A stretch of DNA of 38,491 nt, taken from Allobosea sp. Its GTDB lineage: Bacteria; Pseudomonadota; Alphaproteobacteria; Rhizobiales; Beijerinckiaceae. Under the pieces are notes generated by a model. That model did not search any database. It was given only the letters and a program-made list of their open reading frames with translations, and was not told the origin of the DNA. The stretch spans positions 1 to 38,491 of the forward strand of contig NZ_JAUXYO010000302.1 of the NCBI RefSeq assembly GCF_030694325.1, given 5' to 3'. Shown piece by piece: positions 16,444 to 24,811 of the stretch (position 1 is its first letter; each line of letters starts with the position of its first letter). The position numbers and the translations under genes are program-made.

Positions 16444-17366
16444 GCCCTGCCCTTCGAGGGCAGCAATCCCTCGGGCCGGACGAACAGCACGATCGCCATG
16501 ACGAGATAGATCAGCATCGAGGACAGCGCGGCACCCGCTGCCCGGGCCGAAGGGGCGCTCATGAACAACCGCAGCAGGTCGTTCATGAAGGAGCGGCCGA
16601 GCGTGTCGACGAGGCCGACGATCAGTGCCCCGACGAAGGCGCCTCGGATCGAGCCGATGCCGCCGACGACGATCACGACGAAGGCGAGGATCAGGATGTT
16701 GTCACCCATGCCGGGCTCGACCGAGAGGATCGGCGCCGCCATCGCGCCGGCGAAGGCCGCCAGCATCGTGCCGAAGGCGAAGACGATCATGAACAGCTTG
16801 TTGATGTCGACGCCGAGCGCTGAAACCATGGGCGCATTCGAGGCGCCGGCCCGCAGCAGCATGCCCGTGCGCGTCTTCTCGACGACGAACCACAGCAGAG
16901 CACCGACGGCGAGGCCGGAACCGATTAGCGCGAAGCGGTAGGTCGGGTAGAGGATACCGTCGAGCAGCGCGACATTGCCCGACAGGAAGGCCGGGACCGG
17001 AACCGAGAGCGGCGCCGCGCCCCAGAGCATCTTCACACCCTGGTTCAGCAGCAGGATCAGACCGAAGGTCGCCAGCACCTGGTCGAGATGGTCTCGCGCG
17101 TAGAGATGTCGAAAGACCAGGAACTCGAGCGCCAGCCCGATCACCAGCGCGCAGGCGAGCGCCAGCACGAGCCCGAGCACGAAGCTGCCGGTGATGCCGA
17201 CGAAGGTCACGGCGAGATAGGCGCCGAGCATGTACTGCACGCCATGCGCCAGGTTGATGAAGTCCATCACGCCGAAGACGAGCGTCAGCCCGGCGGCGAC
17301 CAGGAACAGCAGGATGCCGAGCTGGAGGCCGTTCAGGATCTGGACGATGAGGAGGCCGGTGGTCAT
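16440..17366 (-). CDS. livH: HAAT-family ABC transporter permease, LivH type
   Basis: This 308-residue membrane protein has about eight hydrophobic helices. The N-terminus reads QILNGLQLGILLFLVAAGLTLVFGVMDFINLAHG, the conserved LivH opening. The coupling region near residue 180 (RAGASNAPMVSALGVDINKLFM) also fits. It follows the binding-protein gene after 95 bases that hold a palindromic element. The start at 17366 has only a weak ribosome-binding site, but the downstream reading is normal for the family. Confidence 0.92.
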   Translation of the reverse strand: MTTGLLIVQILNGLQLGILLFLVAAGLTLVFGVMDFINLAHGVQYMLGAYLAVTFVGITGSFVLGLVLALACALVIGLALEFLVFRHLYARDHLDQVLATFGLILLLNQGVKMLWGAAPLSVPVPAFLSGNVALLDGILYPTYRFALIGSGLAVGALLWFVVEKTRTGMLLRAGASNAPMVSALGVDINKLFMIVFAFGTMLAAFAGAMAAPILSVEPGMGDNILILAFVVIVVGGIGSIRGAFVGALIVGLVDTLGRSFMNDLLRLFMSAPSARAAGAALSSMLIYLVMAIVLFVRPEGLLPSKGRA

Positions 17367-17377
17367 GTCGTGTCGCC

Positions 17378-17454
17378 CGTCATGCTCGGGCTTGACCCGA
17401 GCATCTCAGGAAAGAGATTCTCGGGTCTGCGCTGCGCTTCGCCCGAGAATGACG
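17378..17454. repeat. Palindromic intergenic element inside the HAAT importer operon
   Basis: The element begins CGTCATGCTCGGG and ends CCCGAGAATGACG. It contains a short strong hairpin GCTCGGGCTTGACCCGAGC near its left end and an internal GCTGCGCTTCGCC. It lies between the binding-protein stop and the LivH-type start. A stable hairpin here would be expected to favour the binding protein over the permeases in the transcript; this is inference. It resembles the dispersed elements at 18788, 28892 and 30465. Confidence 0.75.
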
Positions 17455-17461
17455 AAGAGGC

Positions 17462-18631
17462 TTACTTCAGCGCACAGTCCTTCGCATGCGGGTCGGCGTA
17501 GTCCGTGAACACCTTCGAGACGATCTCGGTCTGGAACTTGCCGTCGGCGCGCTTGGCGGCCTTGACCAGGTAGAAGTCCTGGATCGGGTAGCCGTTGGTG
17601 TTGAACTTGAACTTGCCGCGCAGCGAGGTGAAGTCGGCCTTCTTGAGCGCCGCGCGCAGCTTGTCCTTGTCGGCCGTTCCGCCGGCCGCCTTGACCGCCG
17701 AGTCGATCAGCATCGCGGCGTCATAGGCCTGCTGGGCGTAGGAGCCCGGCACGATCTTGTAGGCGGCCTCATAGGCGCTGACGAAGGCCTTGGTCTGCGG
17801 GTTGTCCATGTTCGGCGCCCAGGTCATGCCGCCGAACAGGCCCACCGCCGCATCCTGCTGCGCCGGCAGCGTCGACTCGTCGACCGTGAAGGCCGAGAGG
17901 AACGGGATCTTGCCCTGCAGGCCGGCCTGCGACCACTGCTTGACGAAGTTGACGCCCAGGCCCCCCGGCAGGAAGGCGAAGACCACATCCGGCTTGGTCG
18001 AGGCGATCTTGGCGAGGTCGGAGGCGAAGTCCATCGAGGTCAGCGGCGCATAGACCTCGTCGACGATCTCGCCCTTGAAATAGCGCTTGAAGCCGGCGAG
18101 CGAGTCCTTACCCGCCTGATAGTTCGGCGCGATGATGTAGGCGCGCTTGTAGCCCTGGTCCTGCGCATGCTTGCCGAGCACCTCGTGGACCTGGTCGTTC
18201 TGGTAGGAGGTCACGAAGAAGTTCTGGTGGCAGCCCTTGCCGGCCATGGTCGAGGGGCCGGCATTGGGCGAGATCAGGAAGGCGCCGGAGTCCAGCACCG
18301 GCTTGGCGATCGCGCCGAGGATGTTCGAGAACACCGGGCCGACGACGAAGTCCGCCTTGGCGCTCTCGACATAGGCCCTGACCTTGCCGACGGCGACGTC
18401 GGGCTTGAGTTCGTCGTCGATCACCGTGATCTGCACCGGCACGCCGCCGAGCTTGCCGCCGTTCTGGTCGACCGCGAGTTGGAAGCCGTCGCGGACCTGC
18501 TGGCCGAGCGCGGCCGCCGGACCTGTCAGCACGCTGACGACGCCGATCTTGAGCGGCTCCTGCGCCTGGGCGGAGGCGATGCCGAGGGCGAGGACGCCGG
18601 CACCGAGCGAAAGCGAGAATTTGAGCGTCAT
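17462..18631 (-). CDS. HAAT-family ABC transporter substrate-binding protein
   Basis: This 389-residue periplasmic protein starts at ATG 18631, with GGGAGGA eight bases upstream. It has a signal peptide of about 23 residues ending AQA. The mature part opens EPLKIGVVSVLTGPAAALGQQVRDG, the standard type I periplasmic-binding fold of the LivJ/LivK family, and contains GKGCHQNFFVTSYQNDQ in the hinge region. Many members bind aromatic acids rather than branched-chain amino acids. The palindrome in its promoter, shared with the PhzS-like monooxygenase, favours an aromatic ligand; this is inference. The longer open frame to 18799 runs through the promoter and is rejected. Confidence 0.92.
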   Translation of the reverse strand: MTLKFSLSLGAGVLALGIASAQAQEPLKIGVVSVLTGPAAALGQQVRDGFQLAVDQNGGKLGGVPVQITVIDDELKPDVAVGKVRAYVESAKADFVVGPVFSNILGAIAKPVLDSGAFLISPNAGPSTMAGKGCHQNFFVTSYQNDQVHEVLGKHAQDQGYKRAYIIAPNYQAGKDSLAGFKRYFKGEIVDEVYAPLTSMDFASDLAKIASTKPDVVFAFLPGGLGVNFVKQWSQAGLQGKIPFLSAFTVDESTLPAQQDAAVGLFGGMTWAPNMDNPQTKAFVSAYEAAYKIVPGSYAQQAYDAAMLIDSAVKAAGGTADKDKLRAALKKADFTSLRGKFKFNTNGYPIQDFYLVKAAKRADGKFQTEIVSKVFTDYADPHAKDCALK

Positions 18632-18712
18632 GTCGAATGTCCTCCCGGGACGAGCGAGAAAGCGACAGCGCGACAGGGGTCCCCTCGACCTCCTTGATCG
18701 CACGATGGGGGC

Positions 18713-18741
18713 ATATTGTTTCAAGCTTAAAATATCTGCAA
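18713..18741 (-). promoter_or_regulatory. Candidate promoter of the HAAT importer operon
   Basis: Read on the minus strand, TTGCAG (18736-18741) and CAATAT (18713-18718) are spaced by exactly 17 bases. Both are only partial matches to -35 and -10 consensus. The operator-like palindrome fills the spacer, the usual place for a repressor site. The -10 lies about 82 bases before the binding-protein start. Confidence 0.4.
18716..18735. promoter_or_regulatory. Operator-like palindrome before the HAAT importer, matching the monooxygenase operator
   Basis: TTGTTTCAAGCTTAAAATAT matches the perfect palindrome at 11289-11308 at 17 of 20 positions, with the central TTTCAAGCTT identical. It is an imperfect palindrome itself. 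It lies 85-104 bases before the binding-protein ATG. I found no third copy in the window. Confidence 0.7.
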
Positions 18742-18787
18742 GGGGTTCTTGCCGGAGAATCTTTGACTGCCCGGTGAACCTCCAGGC

Positions 18788-18888
18788 CATCCCGGACAAG
18801 CGGCGAAGCCGCTGATCCGAGATCCATCGTAGAGCGCAATTCCCTACGATGGATCCCGGAGCTCCGCTTCGCTACGTCCGGGATGACG
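18788..18888. repeat. Palindromic intergenic element, CATCCCGGAC family, copy 1
   Basis: The ends are CATCCCGGAC and GTCCGGGATG. Inside are AAGCGGCGAAGCCGC and a paired GATCCATCGTAG / CTACGATGGATCC hairpin. Related copies lie at 28892-28998 and 30465-30579. It lies between the importer promoter and the stop of the BMP binding protein. Confidence 0.8.
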
Positions 18889-18917
18889 CCGAGGAAGTCG
18901 TCACCGTCACGGCGATC

Positions 18918-20000
18918 TCAGGCCTGCACGCCGTCGACATACCAGTCCATCTTGGACAGGATCGCGTCCGATGCGGTCTCGCCGGCCTTCAGCCGCACCT
19001 CGCCCTTCTGGTCCTTCAGCTCGCCCGTGAAGGGGTGGAGCGTGCCGGCGACGATGCCCTTCGTGACCTCGTCTGCGGCGGCGCGCGCAGCCGGTGTCAC
19101 GGCGTCGTTATAGGGTGCGATCTTGACCATGCCGTCCTTGATGCCACCCCAGACGTCACCGCTCTTCCAGGTGCCGTCCATCACCTCCTTGACGCGCTTG
19201 ATGTAGTAGCCGGACCAGTCGTCGACGATCGCGGTCAAATGCGCCTTGGGGGCGAAAGCCTTCATGTCGGAGGCCTGGCCGAAGGCGAAGACGCCGCGTT
19301 GCTCGGCCGCCTGGAGAGCCGCCGCCGAGTCGGTGTGCTGGGTGATGATATCGCAGCCCTGGTCGATCAACGCCTTGGCGGCGTCGGCTTCCTTGGCCGG
19401 ATCGTACCAGGTCGAGGCCCAGATCACCTTGGTCCTGAAGTTCGGGTTCACCTTGCGGGCGGCGATCGTGAAGGCGTTGATGCCCATCACCACCTCGGGA
19501 ATTGGGAAGGAGGCGATATAGCCGGCCTGGCCGGACTTCGACATGTGCCCGGCAATGGTGCCGATGACCGCGCGGCCTTCATAAAAGCGGGCATTGTAGG
19601 TCGCGACGTTCTCGGCGCGCTGATAGCCGGTGGCGTGCTCGAATTTCAGCTTCGGGAACTGCTTGGCGACCTGGATCGTCGGGTTCATGAAGCCGAACGA
19701 GGTCGTGAAGATGAGCTGGTTGCCGGCCTGGGCGAGCTGGCGGATCGCGCGCGCCGCATCGGGGCCCTCCGCCACCTTCTCGATGAAGCTCGTCTTGATC
19801 TTCGCGCCGTACTCCTTCTCGATCGCCAGACGACCCTGATCATGGGTCCAGGTCCAGCCATGGTCGCCGATCGGGCCGACATAGATGAAGCCGACGCCCA
19901 ACGGCGCCTGGGCACGGGCGCCCGTTCCGATCAGCGGGAGAGCCGCGGCGCTGGCGCCGGCTCCGAAATTGAACCGGCGGCGGGTGATGATCGAGGTCAT
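18918..20000 (-). CDS. BMP-family ABC transporter substrate-binding protein (purine/nucleoside type)
   Basis: This 360-residue protein belongs to the basic membrane protein (BMP/PnrA) family of purine nucleoside-binding proteins. It opens GVGFIYVGPIGDHGWTWTHDQG after the signal and contains FTTSFGFMNP, a family-typical strand and loop. The N-terminus TRRRFN at residues 6-11, then a hydrophobic stretch and ARA before Gln31, looks like a twin-arginine (Tat) signal. ATG 20000 is chosen because upstream frame residues are arginine-rich and GGAG lies ahead. It is the last gene of the purine block, 28 bases after the permease stop, and probably captures a purine base or nucleoside. Confidence 0.9.
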   Translation of the reverse strand: MTSIITRRRFNFGAGASAAALPLIGTGARAQAPLGVGFIYVGPIGDHGWTWTHDQGRLAIEKEYGAKIKTSFIEKVAEGPDAARAIRQLAQAGNQLIFTTSFGFMNPTIQVAKQFPKLKFEHATGYQRAENVATYNARFYEGRAVIGTIAGHMSKSGQAGYIASFPIPEVVMGINAFTIAARKVNPNFRTKVIWASTWYDPAKEADAAKALIDQGCDIITQHTDSAAALQAAEQRGVFAFGQASDMKAFAPKAHLTAIVDDWSGYYIKRVKEVMDGTWKSGDVWGGIKDGMVKIAPYNDAVTPAARAAADEVTKGIVAGTLHPFTGELKDQKGEVRLKAGETASDAILSKMDWYVDGVQA

Positions 20001-20028
20001 GAGGGGAGTCTCCGGTTGCGGGGCGGCG

Positions 20029-20952
20029 TCAGGACGCCGAGAACGGCTTGCCGAGGCAGGCCGGCGCATTGAGCCGGCCCGTCTTGCGGCCTAGCGACAT
20101 CATGGTCAGAACCGCGATTGTCGCAAGATAGGGCGTCATCGCGAGGAGTTCCGGTGCGAGCCAGGTGATGCCGGCCGCCTTGGCCTGGAGCTCGAGCGTC
20201 ATGACCGAGCCGAAGAGATAGGCGCCGAGCAGCAGCCGGCCCGGGCGCCAAGCGGCGAAGACGACGAGCGCGAGCGCGATCCAGCCACGTCCCGCGGTCA
20301 GCCCCTCGGCCCACATCGGCGTGAGCGCCAGCGAGAAATAGGCCCCGCCCAGCCCCGCCAATGCCCCGCCGAAGGCGATCGCCGCATAGCGTATGGCGAT
20401 GACGGGGTAGCCGATGGCATGGGCCGAAGCGTCGTTCTCGCCGACCGCGCGCAGGATCAGGCCCGGCCGCGTGCGTCTCAGGAACAGGCTGACGCCGAGC
20501 ACCAGCGCGAGCGAGAGATAGACGACGATGTCGTGGCCGAAGATCGCGCGCAGCAGGGGATGCTCCGAGAGTGCGGCCGGCAACACCGGGTCGAGCCGCG
20601 TGATCGTGCGGCCGACGAAGCCCGCGCCGATCAGCGAGGAGGCGCCGATGCCGAAGATCGTCAAAGCAAGCCCGGTGGCGACTTGGTTGGCGGTCAGCGA
20701 CAGCGTCAAGACAGCAAACACCATCGCCGTCGCCACGCCCGCCACCATCGCGGCCAGAAGGCCGAGCATCGTGCTGCCGGTGCTGAACGCGACCGCGAAG
20801 CCCGCGACGGCCCCGCACAGCATCATGCCCTCGACGCCGAGATTGAGCACGCCGGCCTTCTCCGTGACGAGTTCCCCCAGCGCCGCCAGCAGGATCGGCG
20901 TCGAGGCGGCAATGAGGGTCATCAGGATCGAGACGAGGATGGCGGTGGTCAT
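20029..20952 (-). CDS. BMP-type ABC transporter permease (second, NupQ-like)
   Basis: This 307-residue membrane protein has about eight to nine hydrophobic helices. The N-terminal half contains LGELVTEKAGVLNLGVEGMM, the conserved motif of the short permease that accompanies BMP-binding proteins and nucleoside importers. It pairs with the longer permease upstream on the same strand, from which it is separated by 169 bases holding a palindromic element. The ribosome-binding site is not strong but the family-typical N-terminus supports the start. Confidence 0.9.
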   Translation of the reverse strand: MTTAILVSILMTLIAASTPILLAALGELVTEKAGVLNLGVEGMMLCGAVAGFAVAFSTGSTMLGLLAAMVAGVATAMVFAVLTLSLTANQVATGLALTIFGIGASSLIGAGFVGRTITRLDPVLPAALSEHPLLRAIFGHDIVVYLSLALVLGVSLFLRRTRPGLILRAVGENDASAHAIGYPVIAIRYAAIAFGGALAGLGGAYFSLALTPMWAEGLTAGRGWIALALVVFAAWRPGRLLLGAYLFGSVMTLELQAKAAGITWLAPELLAMTPYLATIAVLTMMSLGRKTGRLNAPACLGKPFSAS

Positions 20953-20963
20953 AACGCAACCCC

Positions 20964-21102
20964 TGTCATTCCGGGGCGCGCCAGTGGCGCGAACCCGGAA
21001 CCCACGACCGGGTGAGCGTTTCGTCCTTCGTCCCGCCCAGCCGTGTGGTCTCGCCCGGTCGTGGGTTCCGGGTTCTTCGCTGCGCGAAGCCCCGGAATGA
21101 CA
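20964..21102. repeat. Palindromic intergenic element between the two BMP permease genes
   Basis: The outer arms TGTCATTCCGGGG and CCCCGGAATGACA are perfect reverse complements. An inner pair of 22 bases (starting GAACCCGGAACCC at 20991 and ending at 21075) is also perfectly complementary. The whole 139 bases could fold as a long two-part stem. It is unrelated in detail to the CATCCCGGAC family but has the same architecture. Confidence 0.85.
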
Positions 21103-21121
21103 AGCGTGCGTGCCCGCCCCC

Positions 21122-22186
21122 TCATGCCGCCCGCGCCTTCCAGCCGATGCGGTATTTCACCAGCACGTCGGTCGCCAGCAGCACGAAGAGCAGCAGCGCC
21201 TGGAACATGCCGGTCGCGGCCTGAGGCAGCCGCACGGTCGTCTGCGCGATCTCGCCGCCGACATAGGTCGCTGCCAGCACGACACCGCCAAAGACGATGC
21301 CGAGCGGGTTCAGTCGGCCGAGGAAGGCCACGATGATCGCGGTGAAGCCATAGCCGGTCGGGAATTGGGGCGTGAGCTGCCCGAAGGGGCCGGCCGCCTC
21401 GAAGAGCCCGGCCAGGCCGGCGAGCCCGCCGCTGGCGAGCAGCGTCGCCCAGGTCACCCGGTCGGCGCTGAAGCCGCCGTGGCGCGCGGCGGCGGGCGCC
21501 AGCCCCACGACCCTGACTGCGTAGCCGGCGGTCGTCTTCTCCATCAGCAGCCAGGCGACGAGCGCGATCACGAGCGCTGCGGGGATGCCGAGATGGACGA
21601 GCGAGCCCTCCATCATCGCCGGCAAGGTCTGGTCGGCCCCGAACATCCGCGTCTGCGGAAAGTTGAAGCCGTCAGGGTCCTTCCAGGGCCCGCGCACCAG
21701 GTAATAGAGGCCCTGAACCGCGACATAGGTCAGCATCAGGCTCGTCAGGATCTCGCTGACCTGCAGCCGCACACGCAGGAAGGCCGGCACGGCCGCCCAG
21801 GCCATGCCGCCGAGCACCCCTGCAAATGCCATCGCGGGCAGGATCCACCAGCCGGTCATCTCATGCGTCACCAGGGCCACGCCGGTGCCGGCGATGGCGC
21901 CCATGATGTATTGGCCCTCGGCGCCGATGTTCCAGACATTGGCGCGGAAGCCGATGGCGAGCCCGAGCGCGATCATCACCAGCGGCGCCGCCTTGACGCC
22001 GAGATCGGGCCAGCGCTGTGGCTCGATGAAGGGCGTCACGAAGATGCTCTCGACCGCATGAAAGCCGTCATAGCCCATCGCCGTGAAGACGATCATGCCC
22101 AGCAGCATCGTCAGCCCGATCGCGATCAGCGGGCTGAGCCAGAGCATCAGCATGCTCGGCTCGCGGCGGCGGCGCCATTCAAGCAT
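21122..22186 (-). CDS. BMP-type ABC transporter permease (first, NupP-like)
   Basis: This 354-residue membrane protein has about nine to ten hydrophobic helices after a short basic N-terminus MLEWRRRREPS. It contains GFRANVWNIGAEGQYIMGAI, the conserved motif of this permease family (the paired permease has NLGVEGMM). ATG 22186 is chosen because the longer frame to 22405 translates a palindromic repeat element. GAGG lies nine bases before the start. It forms the channel with the second permease. Confidence 0.9.
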   Translation of the reverse strand: MLEWRRRREPSMLMLWLSPLIAIGLTMLLGMIVFTAMGYDGFHAVESIFVTPFIEPQRWPDLGVKAAPLVMIALGLAIGFRANVWNIGAEGQYIMGAIAGTGVALVTHEMTGWWILPAMAFAGVLGGMAWAAVPAFLRVRLQVSEILTSLMLTYVAVQGLYYLVRGPWKDPDGFNFPQTRMFGADQTLPAMMEGSLVHLGIPAALVIALVAWLLMEKTTAGYAVRVVGLAPAAARHGGFSADRVTWATLLASGGLAGLAGLFEAAGPFGQLTPQFPTGYGFTAIIVAFLGRLNPLGIVFGGVVLAATYVGGEIAQTTVRLPQAATGMFQALLLFVLLATDVLVKYRIGWKARAA

Positions 22187-22220
22187 GGGCGTTGCCTCTG
22201 TCGCTGGCCGGCGAGGGCGC

Positions 22221-22370
22221 CTCCCTTCCCCCTTGTGGGGAAGGGTAGGGGGATGGGGGTGGTCCCGCTTGGCGAGCGGGAGCCGGTATGGGCGCCGCGC
22301 CGCGTAGCCGGGGCCGCGCGCTTTGACTTTGCGACCGCCACCCCTGCCCCTCCCCACAAGGGGGAGGGGT
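22221..22370. repeat. Palindromic CCCCTTGTGGGG element between the BMP ATPase and permease genes
   Basis: The left arm holds CCTTCCCCCTTGTGGGGAAG and the right arm CCTCCCCACAAGGGGGAGG, an imperfect inverted repeat. Its middle has GCTTGGCGAGCGGGA. A second element of this pyrimidine/purine-rich type lies at 24812-24975. Reading frames across it explain several spurious long N-termini. Confidence 0.75.
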
Positions 22371-22401
22371 TTCCGTCGAGGCGAGCGGCAAGGTGAAAGC
22401 C

Positions 22402-23949
22402 TCAAGCATGGGCGACCTCGCTCTCGCCATGCACCCCGCCCATCATCAGGCCGATCTCGTCGATGCCGAGGCTGGCGACAGCGCGCGGGGCCGACAGCCG
22501 CCCCTCATTGATGACACAGAGCCGGTCGGCCAGCTCGAGCAGTTCGTCGAGATCCTGCGAGATCACCACCACGGCCGAGCCCTTTTCGGCGAGATCGACG
22601 AGTTCCTGCCGGATTGCCGCCGCGGCCCCGGCATCCACGCCCCAGGTCGGCTGGCAGACGACGAGCACGCCCGGTGTCTGGCCGATCTCCCGGCCCATGA
22701 TGAACTTCTGGAGATTGCCGCCCGACAGCGAGCGGGCGAGCGCTGCCGTCCCGGTGGTGCGGACGTCGAAGCGCTTGATCACGGAATCGGCGAAGCGCTT
22801 GACGTCTCCCGTGCTGATCATCCCGAGCGGGGTCAGCGGCAGGCGGTGGCGCGCGGTCAGCACCGCATTATCGGCGAGCGAGAAATCGGGCACCGCGGCA
22901 TGGCCGTTGCGCTCTTCCGGCACGCAGCAGAGCCCGAGCGCCCGGCGCGCGCCCGCATCCAGCCGCCCCACCGGTTTCCCGTCTAGTGTGACCGCATCGG
23001 CCGTGTTCGCCGGCCGCTCGCCGGACAGGGCGGTCAGCAGTTCCGACTGGCCGTTGCCCGCGACGCCGGCGATGCCGAGGATTTCGCCGGCCCGCGCCTC
23101 GAAGGCCACCGCACGCAGATCGGTGCCGAAGGGCGGCTCGCCGGGAAGCGTCAGCGCGGAGACCGACAGCCGCACGGGCCCGGCGCCGGCGCTTCCGCCA
23201 TGCTCGATCTGGCGCAGTTCGGCGCCGATCATCAGCTCGGCCATGCGCTTCGTGCTCTCGACGCGCGGGTCGCAGGTGGCGACGACCCGGCCAGCCCGCA
23301 GGATCGTGGCGGCCTCGCACAGAGCCTTGATCTCATGCAGCTTGTGCGAAATGTAGAGGATCGCGCAGCCCTGCGACGCGATCTGGCGCAGCGTGCCGAA
23401 GAGCTTGTCCACCTCCTGCGGCGTCAGCACCGAGGTCGGCTCGTCCATGATCAGCAGCCGGGGATTCTGCAGCAGGCAGCGCACGATCTCGATGCGCTGC
23501 CGCTCGCCGACCGACAGCGTATGGACCTCGCGCTCGGGGTCGAGCGGCAGCGAGTAGCTTTCCAGGATCGCCGCGACGCGGCCCTTGAGTTCGTTCGTGT
23601 CGCAGGCCTCGTCGAGACCGAGCGCGATGTTCTCGATCACCGTCATCGCGTCGAAGAGCGAGAAGTGCTGGAAGACCATGCCGATGCCCAGCCGCCGCGC
23701 GGCCTTGGGCGAGGGGATCGAGACCGGCGCACCGTCCCAGGCGATGGTCCCGGCATCGGCCTGCTGCACGCCATAGATGATCTTGACCAGGGTCGACTTG
23801 CCCGCCCCGTTCTCGCCCAGCAAAGCGTGGATCTCGCCCGGCGCAACGCCGAGGCTGATGTCCTCGTTCGCCTTCACGCCGGGAAAGCTCTTGGAGATGC
23901 CCGACAGGGCGAGCCGGGGGCGAACCGTCTGGTCAGGCGGTTGCGTCAT
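22402..23949 (-). CDS. BMP-type ABC transporter ATP-binding protein with two ATPase domains (NupO-like)
   Basis: This 515-residue protein has two ABC domains. Domain 1 has Walker A GENGAGKS at residues 45-52, signature LSVGERQRIEIVR and Walker B LLIMDEPTSVLTP. Domain 2 has the family's altered P-loop GVAGNGQSE, signature LSGGNLQKFIMGRE and a degenerate Walker B VLVVCQPTWGVD, as usual for the sugar/purine-type twin ATPase. It powers the two downstream permeases. Its first 17 bases overlap the end of xdhC, so translation of the importer is tied to the xanthine dehydrogenase maturation gene. The purine substrate is inferred from this context. Confidence 0.92.
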   Translation of the reverse strand: MTQPPDQTVRPRLALSGISKSFPGVKANEDISLGVAPGEIHALLGENGAGKSTLVKIIYGVQQADAGTIAWDGAPVSIPSPKAARRLGIGMVFQHFSLFDAMTVIENIALGLDEACDTNELKGRVAAILESYSLPLDPEREVHTLSVGERQRIEIVRCLLQNPRLLIMDEPTSVLTPQEVDKLFGTLRQIASQGCAILYISHKLHEIKALCEAATILRAGRVVATCDPRVESTKRMAELMIGAELRQIEHGGSAGAGPVRLSVSALTLPGEPPFGTDLRAVAFEARAGEILGIAGVAGNGQSELLTALSGERPANTADAVTLDGKPVGRLDAGARRALGLCCVPEERNGHAAVPDFSLADNAVLTARHRLPLTPLGMISTGDVKRFADSVIKRFDVRTTGTAALARSLSGGNLQKFIMGREIGQTPGVLVVCQPTWGVDAGAAAAIRQELVDLAEKGSAVVVISQDLDELLELADRLCVINEGRLSAPRAVASLGIDEIGLMMGGVHGESEVAHA

Positions 23950-24787
23950 GGCCGGCTCGTTCCTCCGCTCCGGCTCCGCGGGAAGCCTCTGGTTTCCGAA
24001 GCAAACTCCGCACCAGTTCGGCGGCCGTCAAGGCCGCGATCACCTCGGGGCGCTTGTCGTCCACATCGCCGCCGCCGATCGGGCAGGTGAGGCGCGACAG
24101 CGCCTCGCGTCGCCCCCCACTGCGCAGGAAGCCGGCCTCGAAGCGCGCTCGCTTGGTCGCCGAGCCGATCATGCCGACATAGGCCGCATCGCCCCGCTGC
24201 AGCACGGCCTCGGCCAAGCGGTAGTCGAGCGCGTGGCTATGCGTGAGAACGACATGGGCGGCGCCGGCCGGCGCCGTGGCGATGACCGCGACGGGATCGG
24301 CCACGCGGATGCAGGTCACCGCGGCCGGCAGCCCGTCCATGACGCCATCGCGATCGTCGATCAGCGTCACCCGGAAAGGTAAGGGGGCCAGCGCTTGAAC
24401 GAGGGCGCGCCCGGTATGCCCGGCTCCGAACACCAGCACGGTCGGGCGCGTCTCGGCCTCGGCCCGCTCTCGCGCGACCTGCATCGCGATGTCGGCCGAT
24501 ATGGCCCGCCGCAGTGAGACCTGCACCCGTCCGCCGCAGCACTGGCCCATCTGCGGGCCGAGCGGGATGTCGAGGCTTCGTTCGCGCTCGCCGCTGGCGA
24601 GCATCGCCCGGGCAATGTCGAGGCAATGGAATTCGAGCTGCCCGCCGCCGATTGTCCCGGCCGCGCCGGTTGCGCTCACCGCCATCGCCGTGCCGGCCTC
24701 GCGCGGAGTCGAGCCCGCGGCGTCGGTGAGGGTAACGAGGATGGCGCCGTCTGAGCGGTGGCGGGCGAGAAAGGCGGCGGGGGTCAT
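23933..24787 (-). CDS. xdhC: Xanthine dehydrogenase accessory protein XdhC
   Basis: This 284-residue protein has the XdhC/CoxI N-terminal domain and a C-terminal Rossmann-like domain beginning VLVFGAGHTGRALVQAL at about residue 117 (G121, G123, G126). The QCCGG motif has cysteines at 83 and 84, and AGTIGGGQLEFH is family-typical. XdhC binds and sulfurates the molybdenum cofactor and hands it to XdhB. It follows xdhB after 226 bases that hold a palindromic element and overlaps the transporter ATPase gene by 17 bases. Confidence 0.93.
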   Translation of the reverse strand: MTPAAFLARHRSDGAILVTLTDAAGSTPREAGTAMAVSATGAAGTIGGGQLEFHCLDIARAMLASGERERSLDIPLGPQMGQCCGGRVQVSLRRAISADIAMQVARERAEAETRPTVLVFGAGHTGRALVQALAPLPFRVTLIDDRDGVMDGLPAAVTCIRVADPVAVIATAPAGAAHVVLTHSHALDYRLAEAVLQRGDAAYVGMIGSATKRARFEAGFLRSGGRREALSRLTCPIGGGDVDDKRPEVIAALTAAELVRSLLRKPEASRGAGAEERAGHDATA

Positions 24788-24811
24788 GACCTGCCACCTT
24801 CATCCAGAAGG

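Noticed and set aside
22187-22405. Extended N-terminus for the first BMP permease
   Set aside because: The extra residues translate a palindromic repeat element and are unlike the family.
22402-23949. Degenerate second ATPase site as a sign of decay
   Set aside because: The altered P-loop and Walker B in domain 2 are usual in this twin-ATPase family.
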